Below are positions 1 to 8,344 of a stretch of DNA of 64,000 nt, piece after piece. The position numbers and the translations under genes were made by a program. The notes beneath the pieces were generated by a model, which did no database searches, was not told the origin of the DNA, and worked only from the letters and a program-made list of their open reading frames with translations. Positions within the stretch are counted from its first letter, which is position 1. Each line of letters opens with the position of its first letter. The stretch spans positions 1 to 64,000 of the forward strand of contig JBIKIN010000013.1 of the NCBI GenBank assembly GCA_044361595.1, read 5' to 3'. The DNA comes from Pseudopedobacter sp044361595. GTDB taxonomy: Bacteria > Bacteroidota > Bacteroidia > Sphingobacteriales > Sphingobacteriaceae.

Positions 1-283
1 TAATTACCAATAAAGCAGTTAAAGACAAATAAACACCACCATTACTAATTGCATTTGCTTGGTTTTTCAAAGTTGAAAGCTCGCTTCTTAAAGCTTTTTT
101 CTCTGCTTTATTCATTTTAGATCGGTCAAGATCTCTAATCTCATCAACCCTTTTTACAATTTGCTCAATTTTAACCTTTTGTTCCTCAGTTAATTCTTTA
201 GTGCCTTTTTCTGATGCTTGAGCAACATTAATACTTCCTGTTAATAAAAAGAAAGATAAAGCGATGTACAATAATTTTTTCAT
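1..283 (-). CDS. Small secreted protein, C-terminus cut off by the window edge
   Basis: Reading the minus strand from an ATG at 281-283 gives 94 residues that continue past the window edge. Residues 1-23 form a signal peptide ending in an AQA-like cleavage site. Residues 25-80 are highly charged (Lys/Glu/Asp) and should form a helix or coiled coil. From residue 84 the chain turns hydrophobic, which suggests a C-terminal membrane anchor or glycine/hydrophobic tail. Short exported proteins of this layout are common in Bacteroidota and have no assigned function. The reading frame is open throughout and a typical AT-rich leader precedes it. No function is proposed. Confidence 0.75.
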   Translation of the reverse strand, partial: MKKLLYIALSFFLLTGSINVAQASEKGTKELTEEQKVKIEQIVKRVDEIRDLDRSKMNKAEKKALRSELSTLKNQANAISNGGVYLSLTALLVI

Positions 284-423
284 GACTATTTAATTTATTT
301 AGTTAACAATAATTAGTTAACTATTGCTAAATATTAAGCCACAAGAAGCAAAGTGGTTTATAGGCGTATTAATGCAGCAATTAATTAAATATTAAAATTT
401 ATAACGTACTTAATTTAATACGC

Positions 424-1791
424 TTATGGAGTTAATACGGTAAGTTTACTTGGATTATTAATAGCAAAGTCTGATACCAAGTTTTCTATAAATTGATAAG
501 AAGGGTAAGGTTTTAAAATTTCTTTAGCTTTATTTACACTAATAGGTATTTGATGGGGAGCTAAATATCCCATCCCATAAAAAACACCTTTATCAATTAA
601 AATACAGCTTTTTTCTAAATGGGTTCTACCTTTATCTACTATTAGGTAAGAGGGTAAATAATTTTCTAAATGCAACAAAAAGCTTTTAACCTTTAAGTTG
701 TAATCAATTGCATCTTCGCTACAATTACAAACTGTTTGATTATCTAATAAAATACAATTTGATTGGCTTTGTTGTAAGCCACACAATTTAGGACATAAAT
801 TAAAATCGGTGCACCATTGACGCAGTAAGCTCTGAGCATTTGCTATGGAATTAAATAAATAGTTAGCTTTAATGTTTTTGGCCTTTTTACCAATCCCAAA
901 ACGAATATACCCTAACTGATCTTCATAAACATATAAACACCACCTACGCTCTGGGTTTTTAGCTGCACTGTTTTGCGCTGGCCATAGTCTTTTAATTTCT
1001 ATGTTTTCTAATATTAAAGCTTGTAATTCGGTTCCACAAACCTGATGAGAAATCTTTCTAATTTCTCTTAAAAACTCTTGCTTATTTTTATGCGGACTGT
1101 TATTAGAAAAGTGACTTAAAACACGCTTTTGCAGGTTTAAAGCTTTTCCAACATATATAATTTTGTCTTTTTTATCTTTAAAATAATAAACGCCTGGCTG
1201 CCTAGGAATTTGATCTATCTGACTGCGAGAAATAAATGATGGTAAAGATTGTTCTTTAACTTTTAGAGCATCAAGTATCACTCCATGCTCATCTGCATCT
1301 AACATCATTTTAAAAATAGTTGTTGTTGCAAAGGCATCACCTGCGGCTCTGTGTCTATTTGATATATTCACATTTAAACTTCTGCTTAATTTACCCAAAC
1401 TATAAGAAGGCAAGCCAGGAAAAATTTTACGAGCAAGCCTTACAGTACATAACTTTTTGCACTGCAGTATAAATCCTTCTTTTTTTAAATGATGATTGAC
1501 AAAGGAGTAATCGAAATTTACATTATGAGCAACAAAAATTTTACCATCTAATAATTCGAATATTTTTGGGGCAACATATTCAAAAGATGGTGCATTACTA
1601 ACCATCTCGTTTGTAATACCTGTTAAGGATTGTATATATATAGGAATATCTTGAAATGGATTGATAAGCGTTTCAAACTCTTCTATAATTTGAGCACCAT
1701 CATGTATAAATATTGCAATTTCTGTAATACCGTGTGCGTTAGCATGCCCACCGGTGGTTTCTATATCTACAACTGCATACAAATTATTCAT
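424..1791 (-). CDS. DEDDh exonuclease fused to GIY-YIG nuclease (DnaQ-UvrC/Cho-like)
   Basis: The 455-residue protein joins two nuclease domains. Residues 1-165 are a DnaQ-type 3'-5' exonuclease with D9 and E11 in the first motif, D94 in the HNVNFD motif, and H147/D152 in the last motif, so all DEDDh metal and catalytic residues are present. Residues 198-280 form a GIY-YIG domain (G200-V-Y and Y213-V-G), as in the N-terminal half of UvrC and in Cho. The C-terminal part carries a cysteine cluster around residues 325-357 that may bind metal. Family knowledge: such fusions are usually annotated as DNA polymerase III epsilon-like and are thought to act in DNA repair; the substrate is unknown. The gene stands alone. 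It is not the replicative epsilon subunit on this evidence. Confidence 0.9.
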   Translation of the reverse strand: MNNLYAVVDIETTGGHANAHGITEIAIFIHDGAQIIEEFETLINPFQDIPIYIQSLTGITNEMVSNAPSFEYVAPKIFELLDGKIFVAHNVNFDYSFVNHHLKKEGFILQCKKLCTVRLARKIFPGLPSYSLGKLSRSLNVNISNRHRAAGDAFATTTIFKMMLDADEHGVILDALKVKEQSLPSFISRSQIDQIPRQPGVYYFKDKKDKIIYVGKALNLQKRVLSHFSNNSPHKNKQEFLREIRKISHQVCGTELQALILENIEIKRLWPAQNSAAKNPERRWCLYVYEDQLGYIRFGIGKKAKNIKANYLFNSIANAQSLLRQWCTDFNLCPKLCGLQQSQSNCILLDNQTVCNCSEDAIDYNLKVKSFLLHLENYLPSYLIVDKGRTHLEKSCILIDKGVFYGMGYLAPHQIPISVNKAKEILKPYPSYQFIENLVSDFAINNPSKLTVLTP

Positions 1792-1948
1792 TAGCCAAAA
1801 ATAGCATTATTTTACTAATTTTTTTAGTATTTTTTCAAAATATTAGAGCATTAAAAGTATTATTAACAATATTTAACGCTTTAGGTTCTGTCATATCATT
1901 AGGTTATTCATTTCTTATTTTTATCTTCAACCCAATTTATAAACAAAC

Positions 1949-2668
1949 ATGAAAATTAGACTAATAACATTATCATTAGCTGTAATAACATTAACGGCAA
2001 ATGCACAAAGCAAAAAAAAGAAAGAGAAAGTTAAAGAAACGGCAGTTGTTGCGGTTGATACCGTAAGAGTACTATCAGAATTAGACTCGGCTAGTTATTC
2101 TTTTGGTTTAAAAATAGCTATGGGCTTAAAAAGCGATGGTGTAAAATCTTTAAACTACGAATTATTAAGTAAAGCTATGGCTGATGTTTTTGGCGATGTA
2201 AAGCCATTAATTTCTGATGAAGAATGTGGCCCGGCAATCAACACTTTTCTAAAAAAAATAAGTGAGGCTAAATTTGCAGGTGCAAAAGAAGAGTCGGCTA
2301 AATTTTTAGAGGAAAATAAGAAAAACCCAAAAATTACAACAACCGCTAGCGGCTTACAATATGAAGTAATTACATTAGGAAATGGGCCAAAGCCATTAGC
2401 TACAGATGAAGTTACTGTTCATTATGCAGGTAGTTTGGTAAACGGAACCGAATTTGATAGCTCTTACAAAAGAGGAGAACCATTAAAATTACCTTTAAAC
2501 GGCGTTATTAAAGGATGGACCGAAGGTGTACAATTAATGCCTACCGGTTCTAAATTTAGATTCTATATTCCTTTTGACTTAGGTTATGGTGAAAGAGGAT
2601 CTGGTGATGTTATCCCCCCTTTTAGTACTTTAATTTTTGATATAGAACTCATAAAAATTGGAGGATAA
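1949..2668 (+). CDS. Periplasmic FKBP-type peptidyl-prolyl cis-trans isomerase (FkpA/Mip-like)
   Basis: The protein is 239 residues. Residues 1-19 form a signal peptide followed by a lysine-rich stretch. Residues 45-125 match the helical dimerisation region of FkpA/Mip proteins, and residues 130-239 are a complete FKBP domain with the usual VHYAG, FDSSY, VIKGWTEG and GYGERG segments. The enzyme should catalyse proline isomerisation during folding of exported proteins. A strong intrinsic terminator follows directly, so the gene is probably monocistronic. The start is the ATG just before the signal peptide. Confidence 0.93.
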   Translation: MKIRLITLSLAVITLTANAQSKKKKEKVKETAVVAVDTVRVLSELDSASYSFGLKIAMGLKSDGVKSLNYELLSKAMADVFGDVKPLISDEECGPAINTFLKKISEAKFAGAKEESAKFLEENKKNPKITTTASGLQYEVITLGNGPKPLATDEVTVHYAGSLVNGTEFDSSYKRGEPLKLPLNGVIKGWTEGVQLMPTGSKFRFYIPFDLGYGERGSGDVIPPFSTLIFDIELIKIGG

Positions 2669-2673
2669 AACTT

Positions 2674-2710
2674 AAAAAAACCGAGAATTTTAATTCTCGG
2701 TTTTTTTTTA
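2674..2710 (+). terminator. Intrinsic terminator of the FKBP gene
   Basis: A perfect 9-bp stem (2681-2689 with 2692-2700) with a 2-base central spacer is followed by a run of nine T residues. A run of seven A residues precedes it. It sits six bases after the FKBP stop codon. Confidence 0.9.
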
Positions 2711-2816
2711 GGGTAAATATTTGGTTAAGCGATTTGGTTGATAGTGAGATTTGAGATTAATAAATAGTGAGTAGTTTTTTGGCAATTAGTGATATTATTT
2801 AGTAGAAACTATAATT

Positions 2817-2908
2817 GCGTTAAGGATGGAAATGATATCCTTTTTTTTGCTATTGACTGTATGCAGGTTGCAAAAAAAAGATTTAATGGACAGCCTGCCC
2901 GAACGCCC
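2817..2908 (+). repeat. Intergenic repeat element, copy 1 (Bacteroidota GCGTTA...AACGCCC family)
   Basis: The stretch begins GCGTTAAGGATGGA, contains a 6-bp hairpin (AAGGAT...ATCCTT) followed by eight T residues, and ends CCCGAACGCCC. A second copy with the same ends lies inverted at 43823-43953. From memory, elements with these ends and a conserved ATGG/ATCC hairpin are scattered between genes in many Sphingobacteriaceae; this was not checked by search. The element ends 41 bases before the sigma factor start, so its hairpin may also affect that operon's transcription. Confidence 0.55.
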
Positions 2909-2949
2909 AAATAATAAATTAAACAATTTAAATATAGTTTTTTAAATCA

Positions 2950-3474
2950 ATGCTCCAAAAAAATCAGTTCGAAAATATTTACAAGGAGCATAGTAAAATG
3001 GTGTATAACCTTTGTCTTGGTTATGTGCAAAACACAGAAGATGCAGAAGACCTAACTCAAGAGATTTTTATAAAAGTTCATCAAAATTTCAATTCGTTTG
3101 ATGATGCTAAGGCATCGTTAAAAACATGGATCTATAAAATTGGAATTAATATTTGCCTAGATTTTATTAAGGCAAAAAAAACAAAGAAAAGGTTTGGTTT
3201 CTTAAGCAGTATGTTTAATATAGAAAGTAACGAACCTATAGTAGAAATATCTGATTTTAACCACCCTGGTATTCTTTTAGAACAAAAAGAAGAATATAAA
3301 ATACTTTTTAGATGTATAAATTCTTTACCTGAAAACCAAAAAACGGTAATCCTTTTAAGTAAGGTGGAAGGCTTTAGTCAGAAAGAAATTGCTGAAACGA
3401 TGAACCTGAGTATTAAAGCTGTAGAATCTTTATATCAGCGAGCAAAACAAAATATTTCTAAAAAAATAAAATAA
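2950..3474 (+). CDS. ECF RNA polymerase sigma factor
   Basis: This 174-residue protein has region 2 of sigma-70 (residues 10-77, with the DAEDLTQEIFIKVHQN segment and the conserved TWIYKIGIN) and region 4 (residues 115-170, LPENQKTVILLSKVEGFSQKEIAETM plus the recognition helix). It lacks regions 1 and 3, which defines the ECF type. It heads a six-gene run on the same strand in which later genes overlap or abut, and it likely controls that run. The next gene encodes a small membrane protein in the usual anti-sigma position. An intergenic repeat sits immediately upstream. Confidence 0.93.
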   Translation: MLQKNQFENIYKEHSKMVYNLCLGYVQNTEDAEDLTQEIFIKVHQNFNSFDDAKASLKTWIYKIGINICLDFIKAKKTKKRFGFLSSMFNIESNEPIVEISDFNHPGILLEQKEEYKILFRCINSLPENQKTVILLSKVEGFSQKEIAETMNLSIKAVESLYQRAKQNISKKIK

Positions 3475-3512
3475 CAACGAAGGTTTAATAAATGTAAGAC
3501 GTATAAGAGAAC

Positions 3513-3794
3513 ATGAACATAGAAGAAAAACTAAAAAAGTTAAGCGAAATCAAGCAAGTAGATGCTCCGCCTTTCTTGTTCACTAAAATAGAACAAAGCA
3601 TTAAAAACTTACAAGAAAAAAAAGTTAAGCCTATTTTTAAGTTTGCCTATGCAGGTTTAGCTACTTCTATTCTAATACTTAATATTACAGTTATAATACA
3701 ATATTATAAGGTAGAAAAGAAAAATAATTTAGAAGTTTTAGTTCAAAATATGCAATTGCAAAATCAAAATAATTTTTATCATGAGCAAAATTAG
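3513..3794 (+). CDS. Small single-pass membrane protein, probable anti-sigma factor
   Basis: The product is 93 residues: a charged cytoplasmic N-terminal part with a DAPPFLFTKIEQSI motif (residues 17-30), one transmembrane helix (about 45-63), and a short polar C-terminal tail. The APPFL/IEQ segment resembles the N-termini of short Bacteroidota proteins that follow ECF sigma genes. Position directly after the sigma gene and the single membrane span suggest an anti-sigma factor, but there is no zinc-binding HxxxCxxC motif. The gene overlaps the next one by 14 bases, so the two are translationally coupled. The function is inferred from context. Confidence 0.8.
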   Translation: MNIEEKLKKLSEIKQVDAPPFLFTKIEQSIKNLQEKKVKPIFKFAYAGLATSILILNITVIIQYYKVEKKNNLEVLVQNMQLQNQNNFYHEQN

Positions 3795-4245
3795 ACTTTT
3801 AACAATTGCAGTAATTATGCTTTTAATAATTAATAGCGCTATGCTATTATTTGTAGTTTTTAAACCAAATAAACCTAGAGAAAGACCATTAGAAAATGGA
3901 CCAAAGAACATTATTATAGAGCGTTTACAATTAGATAAAAACCAGGTAATTGAATATGAAGATTTGATAAAAACTCACCAAGCAAAGGTGAAGTACTTAA
4001 ATGAGGAAGTAAGAAAAACTAAAAACCAACTATTTAAATGTTTAGTCTCTAACAATGATATTGAAGCTAAAATCCTACAAGAAAAAATAGGTGCATTACA
4101 AATAGAAATGGAAGAAAATCATTACAGCCATTTTGCGGCTTTAAAAAAAATATGCAAGCCAAATCAAATAGAAAATTTTAACAAATTAAGTTTAGACCTA
4201 GCTCGTTTACTAGCTCCAAATCGTAACAAACCTAAAAAACCCTAA
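3781..4245 (+). CDS. Spy/CpxP-like periplasmic stress or heavy-metal sensor protein
   Basis: The 154-residue protein has an N-terminal membrane anchor (residues 6-27) and a long alpha-helical periplasmic part. The LQLDKNQVIEYEDLIKTH segment at about residues 50-67 and the repeated Lys/Glu-rich helices match the Spy/CpxP/ZraP superfamily, whose members sense misfolded proteins or metals and restrain envelope stress signalling. The canonical LTxxQ motif is replaced by LDKNQ. It overlaps the preceding anti-sigma-like gene and lies two bases before the YHYH gene. The exact ligand cannot be read from the sequence. Confidence 0.8.
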   Translation: MSKIRLLTIAVIMLLIINSAMLLFVVFKPNKPRERPLENGPKNIIIERLQLDKNQVIEYEDLIKTHQAKVKYLNEEVRKTKNQLFKCLVSNNDIEAKILQEKIGALQIEMEENHYSHFAALKKICKPNQIENFNKLSLDLARLLAPNRNKPKKP

Positions 4246-4247
4246 TC

Positions 4248-5012
4248 ATGAAAAAAAAATTCTTAATTTACTTAACTATCTTGTTAACAATAATATCGAG
4301 CTGTAAAAAAGATGATTCTGATAGTACGGATACTCCAGTAACAGGAACTAATACTGTACCTGCAATTTATAGTAAAATATATGGCGCAACTAGTGTTACA
4401 TCTGATGGAACTTTTGTTTACATCAAAGCAACAGGCGAACCCGACCATAAAAGTCCCTATTTTGCAACTTCTAACAGCAATTACGAAGCCTACAGCGGAC
4501 CAACTTTTACAGGTGTAAGCTTTAGTAAAAATCCAAACACCCTTTCTGCTCAAAACTATACTTTCAAAATACCTATTAACCCAACAAAAGCGAGTGTGAG
4601 TGCTGCAACTCCATTGGGTCCCATTGGTGTTGCATTAAACGGAGTGCCATTTTTTAATCAATATGCAGGTCCAAATAACCAGCCATTAACTAGCGAAATT
4701 GTAAGCTTTGATAAATATTATGGCCATCCACAACAATCTGGACAATATCATTACCATGTAGAGCCATTATATTTAACAACTGTTAAAGCAACAAAATCAT
4801 CACTTTTAGGCTTTTTGCTAGATGGCTTCCCAGTTTATGGTCCAACAGAAAACGGAGTTGCTGTACAAAATTCTTCTTTAGATGCAAATCATGGGCATAC
4901 GCATATTACTGCAGATTATCCAAACGGAATTTATCATTATCACATTACAGATGCAGATCCTTACCTAAATGGAAGTGGTTTCTATGGCACAGCAGGTACG
5001 GTTACACGTTAG
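4248..5012 (+). CDS. YHYH-domain lipoprotein
   Basis: The product is 254 residues with a lipoprotein signal (lipobox IISSC, Cys19) followed by an Asp/Ser-rich linker. The rest is a YHYH domain, named for the YHYH tetrads seen here near residues 168 and 228. Several further histidines (a GHPQQSGQ segment, an NHGHTHI segment) create a His-rich surface that could bind metal. The family is widespread and uncharacterised. The next gene starts inside the end of this one (overlap of up to 44 bases), and the operon ends with a copper-type SCO protein, which makes an envelope metal role plausible but unproven. Confidence 0.88.
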   Translation: MKKKFLIYLTILLTIISSCKKDDSDSTDTPVTGTNTVPAIYSKIYGATSVTSDGTFVYIKATGEPDHKSPYFATSNSNYEAYSGPTFTGVSFSKNPNTLSAQNYTFKIPINPTKASVSAATPLGPIGVALNGVPFFNQYAGPNNQPLTSEIVSFDKYYGHPQQSGQYHYHVEPLYLTTVKATKSSLLGFLLDGFPVYGPTENGVAVQNSSLDANHGHTHITADYPNGIYHYHITDADPYLNGSGFYGTAGTVTR

Positions 5013-5574
5013 TATATTTCTTTGTTTTTGCAGCTTATTTTTAAGCTGCAAAAATATTTCGACTCAAAAACAACTTGAGTTAAAGCTTAACCAAACAGAA
5101 GGCAACTTCCATCAAGAAAATGGATTGATGTTTAATGGAACGTCGCTTTACACTGGCATCATTTACAACTTTTATCCAAAGACAAAAGATACTTTAAGTA
5201 TTACTGAATATGTAAATGGCAAAGAAAACGGAATTTGGAAACAATTTTACCCCAATGGTAAGTTGATAGAAATAAGAAAATTTGTAAACGGAAGTAAAGA
5301 AGGAAAACACATAGGCTGGTGGGAAAATGGAAACAAAAAATTTGAAAGTAATTTTCTAAACAGCGAATATGAAGGTGCCTACCAAGAATGGAATAGAGAC
5401 AGTCAACTTATTTTATCATTAAATTATAAAAACGGTTATGAAGATGGCACTCAAGAAATGTTTTATGATAATGGCAAAGTACGCTCTAACTATGTAATCA
5501 AAAACGGAAGAAGATATGGCCTTTTAGGCACAAAAAACTGTATAAATGTATCGGATAGTATTTTTAAGAAGTAG
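4984..5574 (+). CDS. MORN-repeat lipoprotein (YwqK-like)
   Basis: The frame is open from 4969, but I prefer the ATG at 4984, which gives a better lipoprotein signal (FCSLFLSC lipobox). The mature protein carries four to five MORN/YwqK-type repeats of the pattern G-x-W/Y-x-x-[FY]-[YW]-x-N-G-[KN], between about residues 45 and 185. Databases often label such proteins 'YwqK family antitoxin', but no toxin is nearby and the label is not supported here. The start lies inside the YHYH gene and the end overlaps the SCO1 gene by 29 bases, so these three genes form one translational unit. Function unknown. Confidence 0.87.
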   Translation: MAQQVRLHVSIFLCFCSLFLSCKNISTQKQLELKLNQTEGNFHQENGLMFNGTSLYTGIIYNFYPKTKDTLSITEYVNGKENGIWKQFYPNGKLIEIRKFVNGSKEGKHIGWWENGNKKFESNFLNSEYEGAYQEWNRDSQLILSLNYKNGYEDGTQEMFYDNGKVRSNYVIKNGRRYGLLGTKNCINVSDSIFKK

Positions 5575-6205
5575 TATTTTTATGGTTATTTTCTCATTTT
5601 TGGCTTGCGCCGATGTTGATAAAACGCCAAACCTCCCCTATTATAATCAGGCAGATTTTACGCCGTTGTTTTTAAGAGATAACGAGGCCATTGATAAAAA
5701 AATAACTCATCAAATAGGAGATTTTTCGCTCGCTAATCAAAACAATAAAATTATCACACAAAAAGATATTGATGGCAAAATACATGTAGCCAATTTTATA
5801 TTTACCAGTTGCGGTAGCATTTGCCCTGTTATGACAAAAAATATGAAAATGGTGGAAAATGTATATAAAAACAATGATGATGTTGTTATTTTATCTTACA
5901 GTGTTACCCCATGGATAGATGATGTACAGCGATTAAAAGCCTACACTAAATTAAATACGATAAACGCTAACAATTGGCATTTTTTAACTGGTAGTAAATC
6001 TGAAATTTATAACCTTGCTAGGCAATCTTATTTTGCCGAAGAAGATTTAGGTTTTACTAAAGACAGTACCGATTTTTTACATACCGAGCATGTTTTGCTA
6101 GTTGATAAAACCAAAAGAATTAGAGGAATATATAATGGGACCCTTCAATTAGAAATGGAACAATTGATTAAAGATATCGCTACGCTAAAAGAAGAAGAAA
6201 ATTAA
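5546..6205 (+). CDS. SCO1/SenC-type copper-binding thioredoxin-fold lipoprotein
   Basis: The 219-residue protein has a lipoprotein signal (SFLAC, Cys21) and a thioredoxin-like SCO domain. The copper-site motif C89-GSI-C93-P is present, with H179/H182 in the HTEH segment supplying the histidine ligand. SCO proteins deliver copper or act as thiol reductases in assembly of the CuA site of cytochrome oxidase and other copper enzymes. It is the last gene of the ECF-led operon. An internal ATG at 5582 is possible but would shorten the signal peptide. Its stop codon overlaps the stop of the convergent transporter gene. Confidence 0.92.
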   Translation: MYRIVFLRSSIFMVIFSFLACADVDKTPNLPYYNQADFTPLFLRDNEAIDKKITHQIGDFSLANQNNKIITQKDIDGKIHVANFIFTSCGSICPVMTKNMKMVENVYKNNDDVVILSYSVTPWIDDVQRLKAYTKLNTINANNWHFLTGSKSEIYNLARQSYFAEEDLGFTKDSTDFLHTEHVLLVDKTKRIRGIYNGTLQLEMEQLIKDIATLKEEEN

Positions 6206-6972
6206 TCTTTAGCGGCATCATCCATTAATTTTTGAGCTAAATCTTTCCCTAAATAACCATCAATTGCAGCGTGTACTCCGTATAAAACAGGTGTCATTAA
6301 AATAGCTACAATAAATTTATAAGTATAATTTACTAATCCAATAGCGGCTACCATTTGCCAGCTCCAGCTATATTGTGGGTTTAAATAGAAAGCTATAAAA
6401 ATAACCACAAAGCTATCAATCAATTGGGAAACTAAAGTAGAACCTGTTGCCCTTAACCATAATTTACCGTCGCCAGTTAGCTTTTTAATATTATGAAAAA
6501 TGGTAACATCGGCAACTTGGCCTACTAAAAATGCGGTAATAGAACCTACAATAATCCATAATCCTTGACCAAAAATTCCTTGAAAGGCATTGTTCATATT
6601 TGTAGACTGACCATTGATAGTTTGATTTACCCAAAAATCGGCTCCTACAAGTTTTATAGATAAGAAAACAACAATAAATGCAAACGCTATAAGAATAGAA
6701 GCTAAATAAGATAAAAACCTAACTCCTTTGGTGCCGTAGTATTCGTTTATAATGTCTGTCATGATAAACACCAAAGGCCAAGTTACCACTCCAGCAGACA
6801 TGTTAAAGGACAAACCCTCTACGCCAAATAAATTAATATTAAACTTTGTCAAACCTATAGACTCCTCAACAGAAAAAATCTTAACTCCAATAAATTCGGC
6901 TAAAATAGCATTGGCAATTAAAAAACAACCTAATATGATAAATAGTTTATTCTCTTTTGATTGGAATTTCAT
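6202..6972 (-). CDS. Queuosine precursor transporter (YhhQ/VUT family)
   Basis: This 256-residue membrane protein has about six to seven hydrophobic segments and features of the YhhQ/VUF0165 family: an N-terminal LIANAILAEFIGVKIF segment, a WPLVFIMTDIINEYYG segment, and a conserved LWLRATGSTLVSQLIDSF region with the buried Asp. Family members import preQ0/preQ1 for synthesis of the tRNA base queuosine. No preQ1 riboswitch was seen in the leader. The gene is convergent with SCO1 (4-base overlap of the stops) and stands alone. Confidence 0.9.
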   Translation of the reverse strand: MKFQSKENKLFIILGCFLIANAILAEFIGVKIFSVEESIGLTKFNINLFGVEGLSFNMSAGVVTWPLVFIMTDIINEYYGTKGVRFLSYLASILIAFAFIVVFLSIKLVGADFWVNQTINGQSTNMNNAFQGIFGQGLWIIVGSITAFLVGQVADVTIFHNIKKLTGDGKLWLRATGSTLVSQLIDSFVVIFIAFYLNPQYSWSWQMVAAIGLVNYTYKFIVAILMTPVLYGVHAAIDGYLGKDLAQKLMDDAAKD

Positions 6973-7088
6973 TTAAACAAGTTTAGTAATGCATTAAATT
7001 ACAAATTAATAAAACAGAATTTTAAATAATGTTTTTTGATTGCTAAAAATTACACTTATTTTGAGAAAGTTTATAAATCTAATATTAA

Positions 7089-8234
7089 GTGTCTCAAATT
7101 ATATCAAAACTTCCTAGCGTAGGAAATTCTATCTTCTCTAAAATGTCGGCTCTGGCTAGTAAAAATGGGGCTATAAATTTATCTCAAGGTTTTCCAGATT
7201 TTGAAATAGACCCAGCGTTAATAACATTAGTTAATAAAGAAATGAAATTAGGTCATAATCAATATGCCCCAATGCCTGGTATTTTAAGTTTAAGAGAAGC
7301 CATTTCGGAAAAAACAGAAAAAATTTACAATGCTTATTACAATCCAGAAACAGAAATAACAATCACTGCAGGTGGCACACAAGCAATTTACACTGCAATT
7401 GCAACTATCATAAGACCAAATGATGAAGCTATTATTTTTGAGCCTGCTTACGATTGTTATGCCCCAACAATCAAGGCCTTTGGTGGCTTAGTAAAAGCTT
7501 ATGAAATGGAAGCCCCATATTATGAAATAAATTGGGATATGGTTAAGAAATTAGTTACTGCAAACACCAAACTAATCATAATCAATTCGCCTCAAAACCC
7601 AACAGGACGTCTTTTTAAGCAAGAAGATATTAATCAATTAAAAATTATAACCCATAATACAGATATTATTATCATCAGTGATGATGTTTACGAGCATATC
7701 ATTTATGATGGTGGGCAGCACTTAAGTCTTTCTAAATTTCCCGAGCTAAAGGAAAGAACCTTTATAACCGCCAGTTTTGGGAAACTTTTTCATTGCACAG
7801 GCTGGAAAGTAGGCTATTGCTTGGCACCAGAACATTTAATGAAAGAATTTAGGAAAGTACACCAATTCTTAGTTTTTAGTGTTAACACACCCATGCAAAT
7901 GGCAATAGATGCTTATCTAAGAAAACACGAAAGCTATTTACAACTATCTGATTTTTATCAGAAAAAGAGAGATTATTTTTTACAAATCCTTAAACAAACA
8001 AAATTTACACCATTAAAATGCGAAGGTTCGTATTTTCAAAATGTTAGCTACGAAAAAATTACAGACGAAACTGACATAGATTTTGCAATAAATCTAGTTC
8101 AAGATTATAAGGTTGCTTGCGTACCAAACTCGGCTTTTTATACAAAAAACACAGATTTTAAGACCTTAAGATTTTGTTTTGCTAAAAAAGAAGAAACATT
8201 AGATAAAGCAGGGGAACTTTTGATGAAATTATAA
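7089..8234 (+). CDS. Methionine/aromatic aminotransferase, class I/II PLP enzyme (YbdL-like)
   Basis: The 381-residue protein is a fold-type I aminotransferase. It shows NLSQGFPDFE (residues 30-39), the NSPQNPTG segment (166-173) and the PLP lysine K232 in SFGK, followed by the TGWKVGYC motif. The SQGFPDF signature is typical of YbdL and glutamine transaminase K relatives, which transaminate methionine, glutamine and aromatic amino acids. Translation begins at GTG (7089); no better ATG lies upstream. The next gene is an omega-amidase, the enzyme that removes the ketoglutaramate formed by glutamine transamination. Confidence 0.92.
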   Translation: MSQIISKLPSVGNSIFSKMSALASKNGAINLSQGFPDFEIDPALITLVNKEMKLGHNQYAPMPGILSLREAISEKTEKIYNAYYNPETEITITAGGTQAIYTAIATIIRPNDEAIIFEPAYDCYAPTIKAFGGLVKAYEMEAPYYEINWDMVKKLVTANTKLIIINSPQNPTGRLFKQEDINQLKIITHNTDIIIISDDVYEHIIYDGGQHLSLSKFPELKERTFITASFGKLFHCTGWKVGYCLAPEHLMKEFRKVHQFLVFSVNTPMQMAIDAYLRKHESYLQLSDFYQKKRDYFLQILKQTKFTPLKCEGSYFQNVSYEKITDETDIDFAINLVQDYKVACVPNSAFYTKNTDFKTLRFCFAKKEETLDKAGELLMKL

Positions 8235-8344
8235 TGGTATTAAAATTGCAGCCACTTCATACAACAAGAATTACATCCTTTATTAAAATAACTTTAATAA
8301 AAATGTAAATTAAATGAGCATTTAAAAAAAGTATTTATCAAATC

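Noticed and set aside
4284..4553. Minus-strand frame of 89 codons inside the YHYH gene
   Set aside because: It lies wholly inside a gene with a clear lipoprotein signal and domain, has no family features, and its composition is a mirror of the coding strand.
4969..5574. YwqK-type 'antitoxin' label for the MORN protein
   Set aside because: No toxin gene is next to it. The protein is an exported lipoprotein within a metal-type operon, which does not fit a toxin-antitoxin pair.
6973..7088. Possible preQ1 riboswitch near the queuosine precursor transporter
   Set aside because: I found neither the short H-type pseudoknot pattern nor the A-rich tail that defines the class.
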